Shown here: positions 7,761 through 14,268 of the stretch, piece by piece
Numbering within the stretch: the first letter of the stretch is position 1
Layout: the number at the start of each line of letters is the position of its first letter
DNA from: DASSKK01 sp035690495
GTDB taxonomy: Bacteria; Actinomycetota; Actinomycetes; Propionibacteriales; Nocardioidaceae
DNA: 21,098 nucleotides
NCBI GenBank assembly: GCA_035690495.1
Contig: DASSKK010000080.1
Location: 1-21,098 of the forward strand
Reading direction: 5' to 3'
Translations under genes and position numbers: made by a program
Notes under the pieces: generated by a model
The model's input: the letters and a program-made list of their open reading frames with translations, nothing else
What the model was told of the DNA's origin: nothing
The model's database searches: none

Positions 7761-7833
7761 GCCCCTCTAGCTCAGTCGGCAGAGCGTCTCCATGGTAAGG
7801 AGAAGGTCTACGGTTCGATTCCGTAGAGGGGCT
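7761..7833 (+). tRNA. tRNA-Thr (GGT)
   Basis: This is a 73 nt cloverleaf. Acceptor GCCCCTC (7761-7767) pairs with GAGGGGC (7826-7832), with discriminator T. The anticodon stem TCTCC/GGAGA encloses loop ATGGTAA, giving anticodon GGT. The T arm carries the GGTTCGATTCC core. No CCA is encoded. A TATTCT at 7743-7748 could be the -10 of its promoter. It is the first gene of the conserved tRNA-Thr, tRNA-Met, rpmG cluster. Confidence 0.96.
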
Positions 7834-7874
7834 CTGGGAAGGTCTCGTCCGGGTCGGGCGGGCTCCGTCCCGGT

Positions 7875-7948
7875 GGCGGGGTAGCTCAGGTGGTTAGAGC
7901 ACACGGCTCATAATCGTGGTGTCGCGGGTTCGAATCCCGCCCCCGCTA
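7875..7948 (+). tRNA. tRNA-Met (CAT), elongator type
   Basis: This is a 74 nt cloverleaf. Acceptor GGCGGGG (7875-7881) pairs with CCCCGCT (7941-7947), with G-U at the first pair and discriminator A. The D stem is GCTC/GAGC. The anticodon stem CACGG/TCGTG encloses loop CTCATAA, giving anticodon CAT. The T arm is GCGGG TTCGAAT CCCGC. It lacks the unpaired 1-72 position and the three GC pairs of initiator tRNA. The position between tRNA-Thr and rpmG matches the elongator tRNA-Met of actinobacteria. A CAT-anticodon tRNA-Ile is less likely. No CCA is encoded. Confidence 0.92.
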
Positions 7949-8023
7949 CTCAGCTAGACAACAGAGCACCAGACGCTCCCCAAGAGACAGACCGCAGTTC
8001 AGCCGAGGAAGGCAGGCACCACC

Positions 8024-8194
8024 GTGGCCAGCAAGAGCTCCGACGTTCGCCCCAAGATCACCTTGGCCTGTGTGGAGTGCAAGGAACGCAACTACATCAC
8101 CAAGAAGAACCGCCGCAACGACCCGGACCGGATGGAGCTGAAGAAGTTCTGCCCGCGCTGCCGCAGGCACACCGCGCACCGCGAGACCCGCTGA
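8024..8194 (+). CDS. rpmG: 50S ribosomal protein L33, zinc-binding (C+) form
   Basis: This is a 56-residue protein encoded from a GTG at 8024, preceded by GAGGAAGG at 8004-8011. The sequence contains ASKSSDVRPKITLACVECK and ends HTAHRETR. Two CxxC pairs (Cys16/Cys19 and Cys43/Cys46) form a zinc ribbon, so this is the C+ paralogue of L33. Its place directly after tRNA-Thr and tRNA-Met and before the MaoC/Had-type genes matches the mycobacterial rpmG2-hadABC locus. The tRNAs and rpmG may be one transcript. Zinc-dependent use of C+ L33 is known in bacteria, but no Zur-type site was recognised here. Confidence 0.96.
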   Translation: MASKSSDVRPKITLACVECKERNYITKKNRRNDPDRMELKKFCPRCRRHTAHRETR

Positions 8195-8207
8195 TCCTGG
8201 TCGGCGC

Positions 8208-8612
8208 ATGCCCGTCGACAGCTCGCTGACCGGCCGCAGCTTCCCGCCGACCGAGGCCTACCTGGTCACCGAGGAGCGGGTCCGGGAGTTCGCGGCTGCC
8301 ACCGGCTCGGCCTACGACGGCACTGCCGCGCCTGCCACCTTCCCGATCGTGGTCGCCTTCGCCGCGATGAACGCGCTGATGGCCGACCCGTCGGTCGGCA
8401 TCGAGCTGCATCATGTGGTGCACGGCGAGCAGCGGTTCAGCTACACCCGGCCGGTCCACGCCGGGGACTCGCTGCGGGCGACCCTGACCGTCGACAGCCT
8501 GCGCAGCATGGGCGGCGCGGACATCATCGGCACCCGCACCGAGATCGTCGACGGCGACGACGCCCCGGTGTGCACGGCCTACGCGACCCTGGTGCACCGG
8601 GAGGGCGAATGA
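8208..8612 (+). CDS. MaoC-like dehydratase N-terminal domain protein (HadA-like)
   Basis: This 134-residue single-hotdog protein is of the HadA/UPF0336 type (FAS1-like dehydratase N-terminal family). Recognisable segments are the opening GRSFPPTEAYLVTEERVREFAAATG, the PATFPIVVAF strand and the C-terminal HHVVHGEQRFSYTRPVHAGDSL motif. It lacks the catalytic Asp/His motif, so it would be the substrate-binding partner of the next gene product. In mycobacteria HadA pairs with HadB as the (3R)-hydroxyacyl-ACP dehydratase of FAS-II. The ATG at 8208 lies 13 bp after rpmG. The gene overlaps the next one by 4 bp (ATGA), implying translational coupling and a stoichiometric complex. Confidence 0.85.
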   Translation: MPVDSSLTGRSFPPTEAYLVTEERVREFAAATGSAYDGTAAPATFPIVVAFAAMNALMADPSVGIELHHVVHGEQRFSYTRPVHAGDSLRATLTVDSLRSMGGADIIGTRTEIVDGDDAPVCTAYATLVHREGE

Positions 8613-9028
8613 ACCCGGACGACACCGTGCTGGCCAGCGGCGACGTGCTGCCGGAGCAGACCTACCGGGTGACGCGCGCCGACCTGGTCCGCTACGCCGG
8701 TGCCAGTGGTGACCGCAACCCGCTCCATTGGTCGGACCGGGTGGCTCGCTCGGTGGGTCTGCCCGGCGTGATCGCGCACGGCATGTACACCATGGCGCTG
8801 GCCGCCCGCGCGCTCGACACCTGGGCCGGCGCGACGGGCCGGGTCCGCGAGCTGGCCTGCAAGTTCATCAAGCCGGTCGTGGTCCCCGACGACGACGAGG
8901 GCGTGCAGGTGCAGGTGGCCGGCACCGTCACCGGCGTCGAGCAGGACGGCGTGCACGTCGCGCTCACGGTCACGTGTGGCGGCGAGAAGGTCCTCGGCCG
9001 GCCTCAGGCGGTGCTGGCCGTTGGCTGA
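8609..9028 (+). CDS. MaoC-family (R)-hydratase/dehydratase (HadB-like)
   Basis: This is a 139-residue hotdog protein with the hydratase-2 signature YAGASGDRNPLHWSDRVA. It supplies the catalytic Asp and His, followed by the typical GVIAHGMYTMALAARAL helix and KFIKPVVVPD. It is the catalytic half of a HadA/HadB-type heterodimer, acting on (3R)-hydroxyacyl thioesters in fatty-acid synthesis. ATG 8609 overlaps the upstream TGA by 4 bp and has a GGGAGGG ribosome-binding site. Its 3' end overlaps the likely TTG start of murB. Whether this organism makes FAS-II products beyond ordinary fatty acids cannot be seen here. Confidence 0.9.
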   Translation: MNPDDTVLASGDVLPEQTYRVTRADLVRYAGASGDRNPLHWSDRVARSVGLPGVIAHGMYTMALAARALDTWAGATGRVRELACKFIKPVVVPDDDEGVQVQVAGTVTGVEQDGVHVALTVTCGGEKVLGRPQAVLAVG

Positions 9029-10058
9029 GCGGCTGGCCGAGCTGACCACGCTGCGGCTCGGAGGGCCCGCCGGCACGCTCGTGCACGCCCGCGACGAGGG
9101 CGAGCTCGTCGGGGCCGTCCGCCGGGCAGACGAGTCCGGGGAGCCGATGCTGCTGGTCGCGGGCGGCAGCAACCTCGTCGTGGCCGACGACGGCTTCCCC
9201 GGCACGGTCGTGCTCGTCGAGACGTCCGGCGTGGAGGTGGACGTCGACGACTGCGGGGGAGCGGTGCTGACCGTCGCGGCCGGCGAGCCGTGGGACCCGC
9301 TGGTCGCCAGGGCGGTCGCCGAGGGATGGGTGGGCATCGAGGCTCTGTCCGGCATCCCCGGCAGCGTGGGGGCGACGCCGGTGCAGAACGTGGGCGCCTA
9401 CGGGCAGGAAGTCTCCGAGGTGACCACCCGGGTGCGGACCTGGGACCGGAAGGCCGGCGAGCTGCGGACGTTCGCGGCGGCCGACTGCGGGTTCGGCTAC
9501 CGCACGAGCATGTTCAAGCGGGAGCCGGACCGTTTCGTCGTACTCACCGTCGGGTTCCAGCTGCGGCTCGGGTCGCTGGGGGCGCCGCTGCAGTACGCCG
9601 AGCTCGCGCGCAGGCTCGGAGCGGACGGAGGAGCCCGCGTCCCGGCCGCCGACGTGCGCGAGGCCGTGCTCGAGCTGCGCCGTGGCAAGGGGATGGTGCT
9701 CGATCCGGACGACCATGACACCTGGAGCGCCGGATCGTTCTTCACCAACCCGCTCCTGGACGCCGACGCCGCGGGGACGCTGCCGGCCGAGGCGCCCCGC
9801 TGGCGGCAGCCCGACCGGCGCACGAAGGTCAGCGCGGCGTGGCTGATCGAGCACGCGGGCTTCGGCAAGGGCTACGGCAACGACCGGGCCGCCATCTCCG
9901 GCAAGCACACGCTGGCGCTGACGAACCGGGGCACCGCCTCGACGGCCGACCTGCTGGCGCTGGCGGCCGAGATCCGCGAGGGCGTGCACGCGGCGTACGG
10001 CGTGTGGCTGGTCAACGAGCCGACGCTGGTCGGCTGCGCGTTGCCTGGCCCGTCCTGA
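9021..10058 (+). CDS. murB: UDP-N-acetylenolpyruvoylglucosamine reductase
   Basis: MurB reduces UDP-GlcNAc-enolpyruvate to UDP-MurNAc with NADPH and FAD, the second committed step of peptidoglycan synthesis in the cytoplasm. The FAD-binding domain shows TTLRLGGPA, LLVAGGSNLVVAD and the LSGIPGSVGATPVQNVGAYG block. YRTSMFKR lies in the middle. The C-terminal domain has GSFFTNPL with the proton-donor Ser, SAAWLIEHAGFGKGYG, and NEPTLVG with the catalytic Glu. I chose a TTG at 9021 (345 residues), which overlaps the hadB-like stop by 8 bp. The longer frame upstream lies inside that gene and has no family match. The gene is expected to be coupled to the Had-like pair. Confidence 0.95.
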   Translation: MAERLAELTTLRLGGPAGTLVHARDEGELVGAVRRADESGEPMLLVAGGSNLVVADDGFPGTVVLVETSGVEVDVDDCGGAVLTVAAGEPWDPLVARAVAEGWVGIEALSGIPGSVGATPVQNVGAYGQEVSEVTTRVRTWDRKAGELRTFAAADCGFGYRTSMFKREPDRFVVLTVGFQLRLGSLGAPLQYAELARRLGADGGARVPAADVREAVLELRRGKGMVLDPDDHDTWSAGSFFTNPLLDADAAGTLPAEAPRWRQPDRRTKVSAAWLIEHAGFGKGYGNDRAAISGKHTLALTNRGTASTADLLALAAEIREGVHAAYGVWLVNEPTLVGCALPGPS

Positions 10059-10071
10059 AGCAGGGTCGGTC

Positions 10072-10449
10072 TCACGGGGACGTGGAGACCGCCGCGAGGC
10101 CCATCACCACCACGAGCAGCAGCCACGCCACGAATGCCAGGACGTACACGGCGAGCAGGATGGTGCCGATGATGCCCAGGATGTATCCCGCCTGCGCCAC
10201 GCCGCGGCCGCCGTACGCCCCGCCCGAGGCGTCGATCTCACGGACCGCGCGCCTGCCCTCGATCCAGGCCCACGGCGAGATGATGCCGCCGCACACCACC
10301 AGGCCGACGATGCCCACGACCAGGGCTGTCGTCGCCTTCGGGTGGTCGGGCCGGTAGTAGCCGGGGGGCGGGTAGCCGTACGGCGGGTACTGGTGGGGGC
10401 GCTGCCAGGGCTCTGTCGGCTCCTCGGCTCCCCCCGTGGGAGAGGACAT
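10072..10449 (-). CDS. DUF4190-type small membrane protein
   Basis: This 125-residue protein has a Pro/Tyr-rich cytoplasmic N-terminus (PHQYPPYGYPPPGYYRPD) followed by two hydrophobic segments, ATTALVVGIVGLVVCGG and AGYILGIIGTILLAVYVLAF. Between them lies a WIEGRRAVREID motif. This layout is typical of actinobacterial DUF4190 proteins, whose function is unknown. ATG 10449 is 5 bp after the stop of the adenosine-deaminase-like gene, so it is the last gene of the aspC-ada-DUF4190 minus-strand operon. Its stop lies 13 bp from the convergent murB stop. Confidence 0.8.
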   Translation of the reverse strand: MSSPTGGAEEPTEPWQRPHQYPPYGYPPPGYYRPDHPKATTALVVGIVGLVVCGGIISPWAWIEGRRAVREIDASGGAYGGRGVAQAGYILGIIGTILLAVYVLAFVAWLLLVVVMGLAAVSTSP

Positions 10450-10454
10450 GCGGC

Positions 10455-11477
10455 TTAGTCTGCCAGCCAGGCGTCGACGTCGGCGAGGATCTCGCGCTTG
10501 ACGTGCTCGGGGGCCGCGGACGCGCACACCGACATGCGAGCCAGCTCGGCCATCCGGGCATCGGACAGGTCGTGCGCGGCGCGCATGGTGGCGTACTGGC
10601 CGACCAGCCGGGGCCCGAACAGCAGCGGGTCGTCGGCGCCGAGGGCGACCGTGGCGCCGGCTCCGAGCAGCGTCGGCAGCGGCACCGAGCTCAGGTCGGT
10701 GTAGACGCCGAGCGCCACGTTCGAGACCGGGCAGACCTCGAAGGCGACGCCAGCGTCCACCGCACGCTCGAGGGTCGCCGGGTCCTCGACGGCGCGTACG
10801 CCGTGCCCGAGCCGGTTTGCGTGCAGGTCGTCGAGGGCGCTGCGGACGCTGTCCGCGCCGAGCAGCTCACCACCGTGCGGCACGAGCCGCAGGCCGGCAC
10901 GCTCGGCGATGGCGAACGCGGCCGCGAAGTCGGGCGTGCTGCCGCGTCGCTCGTCGTTGGACAGTCCGAACCCGACCACCCCCCGGCCGGCGTACTGGGC
11001 GGCGAGGCGCGCCAGCGTGCGCGCATCCAGCGGGTGCCGGGTGCGGTTGGCCGCGATCACCACCGCGATGCCGAGCCCGGTCAGGTCCTGTGCGTCGTGC
11101 ACGGCGTCGATCACCAGGTCGGTGAACGCAGTGATCCCGCCGAACCGGGTGGCGTAGCCGCTGGGGTCGACCTGGATCTCCAGCCACCGGCCGCCGTCGG
11201 CGACATCGTCCTCGGCGGCCTCCCGCACCAGACGGCGTACGTCGTCCTCCGTGCGCAGCACCGAACGGGCCACGTCGTACAACCGCTGGAACCGGAACCA
11301 GCCCTTCTCGTCGGTCGCCGACAGCCGCGGCGGCCAGTCCTCGACGAGGGCGTTCGGCAGCGTGATCCCGTCACGGGCGGCGAGCTCGACCAGGGTCGGG
11401 TGCCGCATCGACCCGGTGAAGTGAAGGTGCAGGTGCGCCTTCGGCAATGTGCGCAGGTCGCGAATGGTCGAGACCAC
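10455..11477 (-). CDS. Adenosine deaminase-like metallohydrolase
   Basis: This 340-residue TIM-barrel metallohydrolase belongs to the adenosine/AMP deaminase family. The zinc ligands are in HLHLHFTGSMR (His17, His19) near the N-terminus. The catalytic Glu is in PHGGELL, the catalytic His in RLGHGV, and the Asp pair in LGADDPLLFG. One residue differs from classical adenosine deaminase: the HxHLDG consensus reads HxHFTG, with Thr where Asp contacts the ribose 5'-OH. The nucleoside substrate is therefore less certain than the deaminase chemistry. The GTG start at 11477 directly abuts the TGA of the upstream aminotransferase (TGAGTG), indicating translational coupling. Confidence 0.88.
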   Translation of the reverse strand: MVSTIRDLRTLPKAHLHLHFTGSMRHPTLVELAARDGITLPNALVEDWPPRLSATDEKGWFRFQRLYDVARSVLRTEDDVRRLVREAAEDDVADGGRWLEIQVDPSGYATRFGGITAFTDLVIDAVHDAQDLTGLGIAVVIAANRTRHPLDARTLARLAAQYAGRGVVGFGLSNDERRGSTPDFAAAFAIAERAGLRLVPHGGELLGADSVRSALDDLHANRLGHGVRAVEDPATLERAVDAGVAFEVCPVSNVALGVYTDLSSVPLPTLLGAGATVALGADDPLLFGPRLVGQYATMRAAHDLSDARMAELARMSVCASAAPEHVKREILADVDAWLAD

Positions 11478-12704
11478 TCAGCAGAGCAGCTTCTGCATCC
11501 GGCCGACCCCTTCGGAGAGGTCCTCGTCGCCGAGCGCATACGACATCCTCAGGTAGCCGGGGGCCCCGAACGCCTCACCCGGCACGACCGCTACCTCCAC
11601 CTCGTCGAGGATGATCTCGGCCAGCTCTGCCGAGCTCTCCGGCGCGCGTCCTGCGACCTGCTTGCCCAGCAGCCCCTTGACCGACGGGTAGGCGTAGAAG
11701 GCCCCCGTCGGCTCCGGGCACTCCACCCCCGGGATCTCGTTGAGCATCCGCACGATCGTGCGCCGGCGCCGGTCGAACGCCTCCCGCATCTCCCGCACCG
11801 CCGAGAGGTCGCCGTTCAGCGCGGCGATCGCGGCGCGCTGGGCGACGTTGTTGACGTTCGAGGTGGCGTGCGACTGCAGGTTGGTGGCCGCGCGCACCAC
11901 GTCCGCGGGCCCGATCATCCAACCGACCCGCCAACCGGTCATCGCGTAGGTCTTGGCCACGCCGTTGATCACGATGCAGCGGTTTGCGAGCTCTGGCACC
12001 ACTACTGGCATCGACGCGGTCGTCGCTCCGTCATAGGTGAGGTGCTCGTAGATCTCGTCGGTGAGCACCCACAGCCCGTGCCCGGCGGCCCAGCGACCGA
12101 TAGCCCCGACCTCGTCGGGCGACTCGACCGAGCCGGTCGGGTTCGACGGCGAGCAGAACAGCAGCGCCCGGGTCCGGTCGGTGCGGGCGGCCTCCAGCTG
12201 CTCGACGGTGACCTTGTAGCCCTGCGACTCGTCGGCCAGCACCGCCACCGGGACCCCGCCGGCCAACCGGATCGCCTCCGGATAGGTGGTCCAGTACGGC
12301 GCAGGCAGCAGCACCTCGTCGCCGGGGTCGAGAATCGTCGCGAACGCGTTGTAGACCGCATGCTTGCCCCCGTTGGTGACCAGCACGTTCGCGGGCTCCA
12401 CCAGGTAACCGGAGTCACGCCGCGTCTTCTCGGCGATCGCCTGCTTCAGCTCGGGAAGCCCGCCCGCCGGAGAGTAACGGTGGTTCCGGGGGTCCTTGGC
12501 CGCCTCGATCGCCGCCTCGACGATGTACGCCGGGGTCGGGAAGTCCGGCTCTCCGGCCCCGAAGCCGATCACCGGCCGTCCGGCGGCCTTCAGGGCCTTG
12601 GCCTTCGCGTCCACCGCCAGAGTGGCGGACTCGGCGATACCCCCGATCCGTGCGGATACACGCCGTTCAGGGGCCGGGCTGGAAGCGTGATCGGGCTGGG
12701 TCAT
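11478..12704 (-). CDS. aspC: Pyridoxal-phosphate aminotransferase, aspartate aminotransferase type
   Basis: This 408-residue class I aminotransferase has GFGAGEPDFPTP at the N-terminus and the PLP-phosphate region TNGGKHAVYNAF. SPSNPTGSV (cofactor Asn), TDEIYEHLTYDG (Asp and Tyr near PLP) and the Schiff-base Lys in NGVAKTYAMTGWRVGWMIGP follow. The C-terminal Arg that binds the substrate carboxylate is in LRMSYAL. It belongs to the Igamma-type aspartate aminotransferases found next to secE in actinobacteria. In some taxa these also act on prephenate, which I cannot decide here. The ATG at 12704 is the first gene of the minus-strand operon and diverges from tRNA-Trp. Confidence 0.92.
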   Translation of the reverse strand: MTQPDHASSPAPERRVSARIGGIAESATLAVDAKAKALKAAGRPVIGFGAGEPDFPTPAYIVEAAIEAAKDPRNHRYSPAGGLPELKQAIAEKTRRDSGYLVEPANVLVTNGGKHAVYNAFATILDPGDEVLLPAPYWTTYPEAIRLAGGVPVAVLADESQGYKVTVEQLEAARTDRTRALLFCSPSNPTGSVESPDEVGAIGRWAAGHGLWVLTDEIYEHLTYDGATTASMPVVVPELANRCIVINGVAKTYAMTGWRVGWMIGPADVVRAATNLQSHATSNVNNVAQRAAIAALNGDLSAVREMREAFDRRRRTIVRMLNEIPGVECPEPTGAFYAYPSVKGLLGKQVAGRAPESSAELAEIILDEVEVAVVPGEAFGAPGYLRMSYALGDEDLSEGVGRMQKLLC

Positions 12705-12767
12705 GGCACCATGCTGTCACCTGCCGCGCTGACGGGCTCACCGGCGTCCGGGAGCCGGTCTGCTCGG

Positions 12768-12826
12768 TTCGACTTCCCCTCGGCCTTCCCCGTACACTTG
12801 ACGGTCGGTGGATCTCACCATTGATT
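12768..12826 (+). promoter_or_regulatory. Possible promoter for tRNA-Trp / secE-nusG
   Basis: Two overlapping readings exist upstream of tRNA-Trp. A TTGACG (12798-12803) is followed after 17 bp by a poor -10, TTGATT (12821-12826). Alternatively TACACT (12793-12798) is a -10 with a weak TTCGAC (12768-12773) 19 bp before it. Either would drive tRNA-Trp and possibly secE-nusG. The evidence is motif-level only. Confidence 0.3.
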
Positions 12827-12859
12827 GTCATGCCCGCAATCTGACGTCGAGGCCGCCGA

Positions 12860-12932
12860 AGGGCACTAGCTCAACTGGCAGAGCGTCGGTCTCCAAAACC
12901 GAAGGTTGGGGGTTCAAGTCCCTCGTGCCCTG
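12860..12932 (+). tRNA. tRNA-Trp (CCA)
   Basis: This is a 73 nt cloverleaf. Acceptor AGGGCAC (12860-12866) pairs with GTGCCCT (12925-12931), with discriminator G. The anticodon stem TCGGT/ACCGA encloses loop CTCCAAA, giving anticodon CCA. The T arm loop is TTCAAGT. No 3' CCA is encoded. Its place directly before secE is conserved in actinobacteria. The 68 bp to secE contains no terminator, so read-through into secE-nusG is likely. Confidence 0.96.
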
Positions 12933-13000
12933 CGAGGTCCGCGCGGAGAGTCTGTGCGGATGGCCCGCCCGAGCGGGCCGGAGTCGAGAGGTGAACGATC

Positions 13001-13222
13001 GTGGCGGACAGCCGCTCCATGGCCAAGGCCGGCAGCCGGCGTACCAGTCCTGCCACCTTCTACCGCCAGGTCGTGGCCGAGCTGCGCAAGGTGGTCTGGC
13101 CGAGCCAACAGCAGCTGATCACCTACTTCGTCGTGGTGCTGGTCTTCGTGTGCGTGGTGATGGGCATCGTCTCCGGTCTCGACCTCGGCTTCGGAAGGTT
13201 GGTCTTCAAGGTCTTCGGCTAG
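13001..13222 (+). CDS. secE: Preprotein translocase subunit SecE
   Basis: This 73-residue protein is the small essential subunit of the SecYEG channel in the cytoplasmic membrane. An amphipathic segment with the family motif FYRQVVAELRKVVWPSQQQ (residues about 20-38) precedes a single transmembrane helix (TYFVVVLVFVCVVMGIVSG). This one-helix form is usual outside the gamma-proteobacteria. The GTG at 13001 has GAGAGGTGA upstream; an internal ATG at 13019 is the alternative start. It is followed by nusG after 58 bp, the universal secE-nusG arrangement. Confidence 0.95.
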   Translation: MADSRSMAKAGSRRTSPATFYRQVVAELRKVVWPSQQQLITYFVVVLVFVCVVMGIVSGLDLGFGRLVFKVFG

Positions 13223-13280
13223 GCCTGATGAGACCGCCAGCAACCGACTCAGCCCGACGACAGTGAAGGTGACCTAGACC

Positions 13281-14060
13281 GTGTCGCAGCCCCAGGACGA
13301 AGAGCTCACGCCCGACCCGGCGGTCGAGCCTGTCGAGCCTGTCGAGACCCCGGCGGAGCCCGGCGAGGACTCGGCCGGGCCAGAGCACGAGGCGTCGACC
13401 GAGACCGCCGCCGAGCCCGTCGACACCGAGGCGGCCGCCGAGACGCCCGACCCCCTCGAGGAGTTCCGCGCGGCACTGCGCGAGAAGCCTGGCGACTGGT
13501 TCGTGGTGCACACCTACTCCGGCATGGAGAACCGGGTGAAGGCCAACCTGGAGAACCGGATCACGTCGCTGAACATGGAGGACTACATCCATGAGGTGAT
13601 CGTTCCGACCGAGGAGGTCGCGGAGATCAAGAACGGCCAGCGCAAGATGGTCAAGCGCACCGTCTTGCCGGGCTACGTCCTGGTGCGGATGGACCTCACC
13701 GACGAGTCCTGGTCCGCGGTGCGTCACACGCCGTCGGTGACCGGCTTCGTCGGCCACAGCCACCAGCCGGTCCCGCTGAGCCTCGAGGAGGTCGAGGACA
13801 TGCTCGCTCCAGCGGTGGCGGCTCCCGAGGCGACCGGGCCCGAGCAGGCCGGGGTGCCTGGTGCGCCGGCGAAGAAGAAGGTCGAGGTGGCCGACTTCGA
13901 CGTCTCCGACTCGGTCATGGTCGTCGACGGACCGTTCGCCACGCTCCACGCCACGATCACCGAGATCAACGCAGAGTCGCAGCGGGTCAAGGCCCTCGTC
14001 GAGATCTTCGGCCGGGAGACCCCGGTCGAGCTGAGCTTCAGCCAGATCCAGAAGGTTTGA
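13281..14060 (+). CDS. nusG: Transcription termination/antitermination factor NusG
   Basis: This is a 259-residue protein. The NGN domain starts at GDWFVVHTYSGMENRVKANL (about residue 71) and includes LPGYVLVRMDLTDESW and TPSVTGFVG. The C-terminal KOW domain contains DSVMVVDGPFATLHATITEIN and ends VEIFGRETPVELSFSQIQKV. It binds RNA polymerase and modulates pausing, Rho termination and ribosome coupling. A Glu/Pro/Ala-rich extension of about 57 residues precedes the NGN domain, with repeated VEPVEPVE. A short low-complexity linker (about 175-200) separates the domains. Both are common in actinobacteria. The start is a GTG at 13281 with AAGGTGA upstream. The stop codon lies inside the hairpin at 14056-14101. 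Confidence 0.96.
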   Translation: MSQPQDEELTPDPAVEPVEPVETPAEPGEDSAGPEHEASTETAAEPVDTEAAAETPDPLEEFRAALREKPGDWFVVHTYSGMENRVKANLENRITSLNMEDYIHEVIVPTEEVAEIKNGQRKMVKRTVLPGYVLVRMDLTDESWSAVRHTPSVTGFVGHSHQPVPLSLEEVEDMLAPAVAAPEATGPEQAGVPGAPAKKKVEVADFDVSDSVMVVDGPFATLHATITEINAESQRVKALVEIFGRETPVELSFSQIQKV

Positions 14061-14101
14061 GCCTCTTGACCCGAGCTTGCGAGGGTCAAGTAGGGCTCAA
14101 A
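14056..14101 (+). terminator. Two-tier hairpin overlapping the nusG stop codon
   Basis: TTTGAGCC (14056-14063) pairs with GGCTCAAA (14094-14101). Inside it CTTGACCC (14065-14072) pairs with GGGTCAAG (14083-14090), around a 10 nt loop GAGCTTGCGA. That makes 16 perfect pairs with a 1/3 nt internal loop. There is no T-run after it, so it could be a non-canonical terminator or attenuator between secE-nusG and rplK-rplA, an mRNA-stabilising structure, or one arm of an interspersed repeat. The structure is plain in the sequence; the role is not. Confidence 0.5.
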
Positions 14102-14163
14102 GGTTGAGGAGCGTCGACGTACGCCCGAGCGAAGCGAGGGAGTACGTGACGCGTCTCGAAACC
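14102..14163. repeat. Long imperfect palindrome, REP-like intergenic element
   Basis: The arms pair in blocks: GGTT 14102-14105 with AACC 14160-14163, GAG 14106-14108 with CTC 14155-14157, GCGTC 14111-14115 with GACGC 14148-14152. Further in, ACGTAC 14117-14122 pairs with GTACGT 14142-14147, and CCC 14124-14126 with GGG 14138-14140. The apex contains GAGCGAAGCGAG. From memory, GGTT-GAG ... CTCGAAACC-type palindromes with a GCGAAGC centre recur in intergenic DNA of Nocardioides-like genomes, so I read it as a mobile or REP-like interspersed repeat. Only one copy is in this window. Confidence 0.6.
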
Positions 14164-14164
14164 T

Positions 14165-14220
14165 AGTGGAACCACGGAGAACCGAGTGATCCACGGAGAA
14201 CCGAGTGGAACCCACGGAGA
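14165..14220. repeat. Short tandem repeat, about 19-20 bp unit, three copies
   Basis: The core CCACGGAGAACCGAGTG occurs exactly at 14172-14188 and 14191-14207 (period 19). A third, truncated copy, CCACGGAGA, lies at 14212-14220. Each unit is preceded by GTGGAA or GTGAT, so GTGG...CCAC mini-palindromes recur. The array lies 49 bp before rplK, within its presumed leader. It is too short and too variable for a CRISPR array. Confidence 0.65.
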
Positions 14221-14268
14221 AGTGGCAGGGAACCGTTCCCGTCATGACCACGAGAGAGAGAAGAGGAA

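Noticed and set aside
7761..7948. tRNA genes as integration sites of a mobile element
   Set aside because: No integrase and no repeated tRNA 3' end nearby; the neighbours are conserved housekeeping genes.
10503..12824. 773-codon plus-strand open frame
   Set aside because: Complement shadow of the adenosine-deaminase-like and aminotransferase genes, both of which have complete family motifs.
14165..14220. CRISPR array before rplK
   Set aside because: Only two exact repeat copies and one partial copy with virtually no spacers, and no cas gene; it is a simple tandem repeat.
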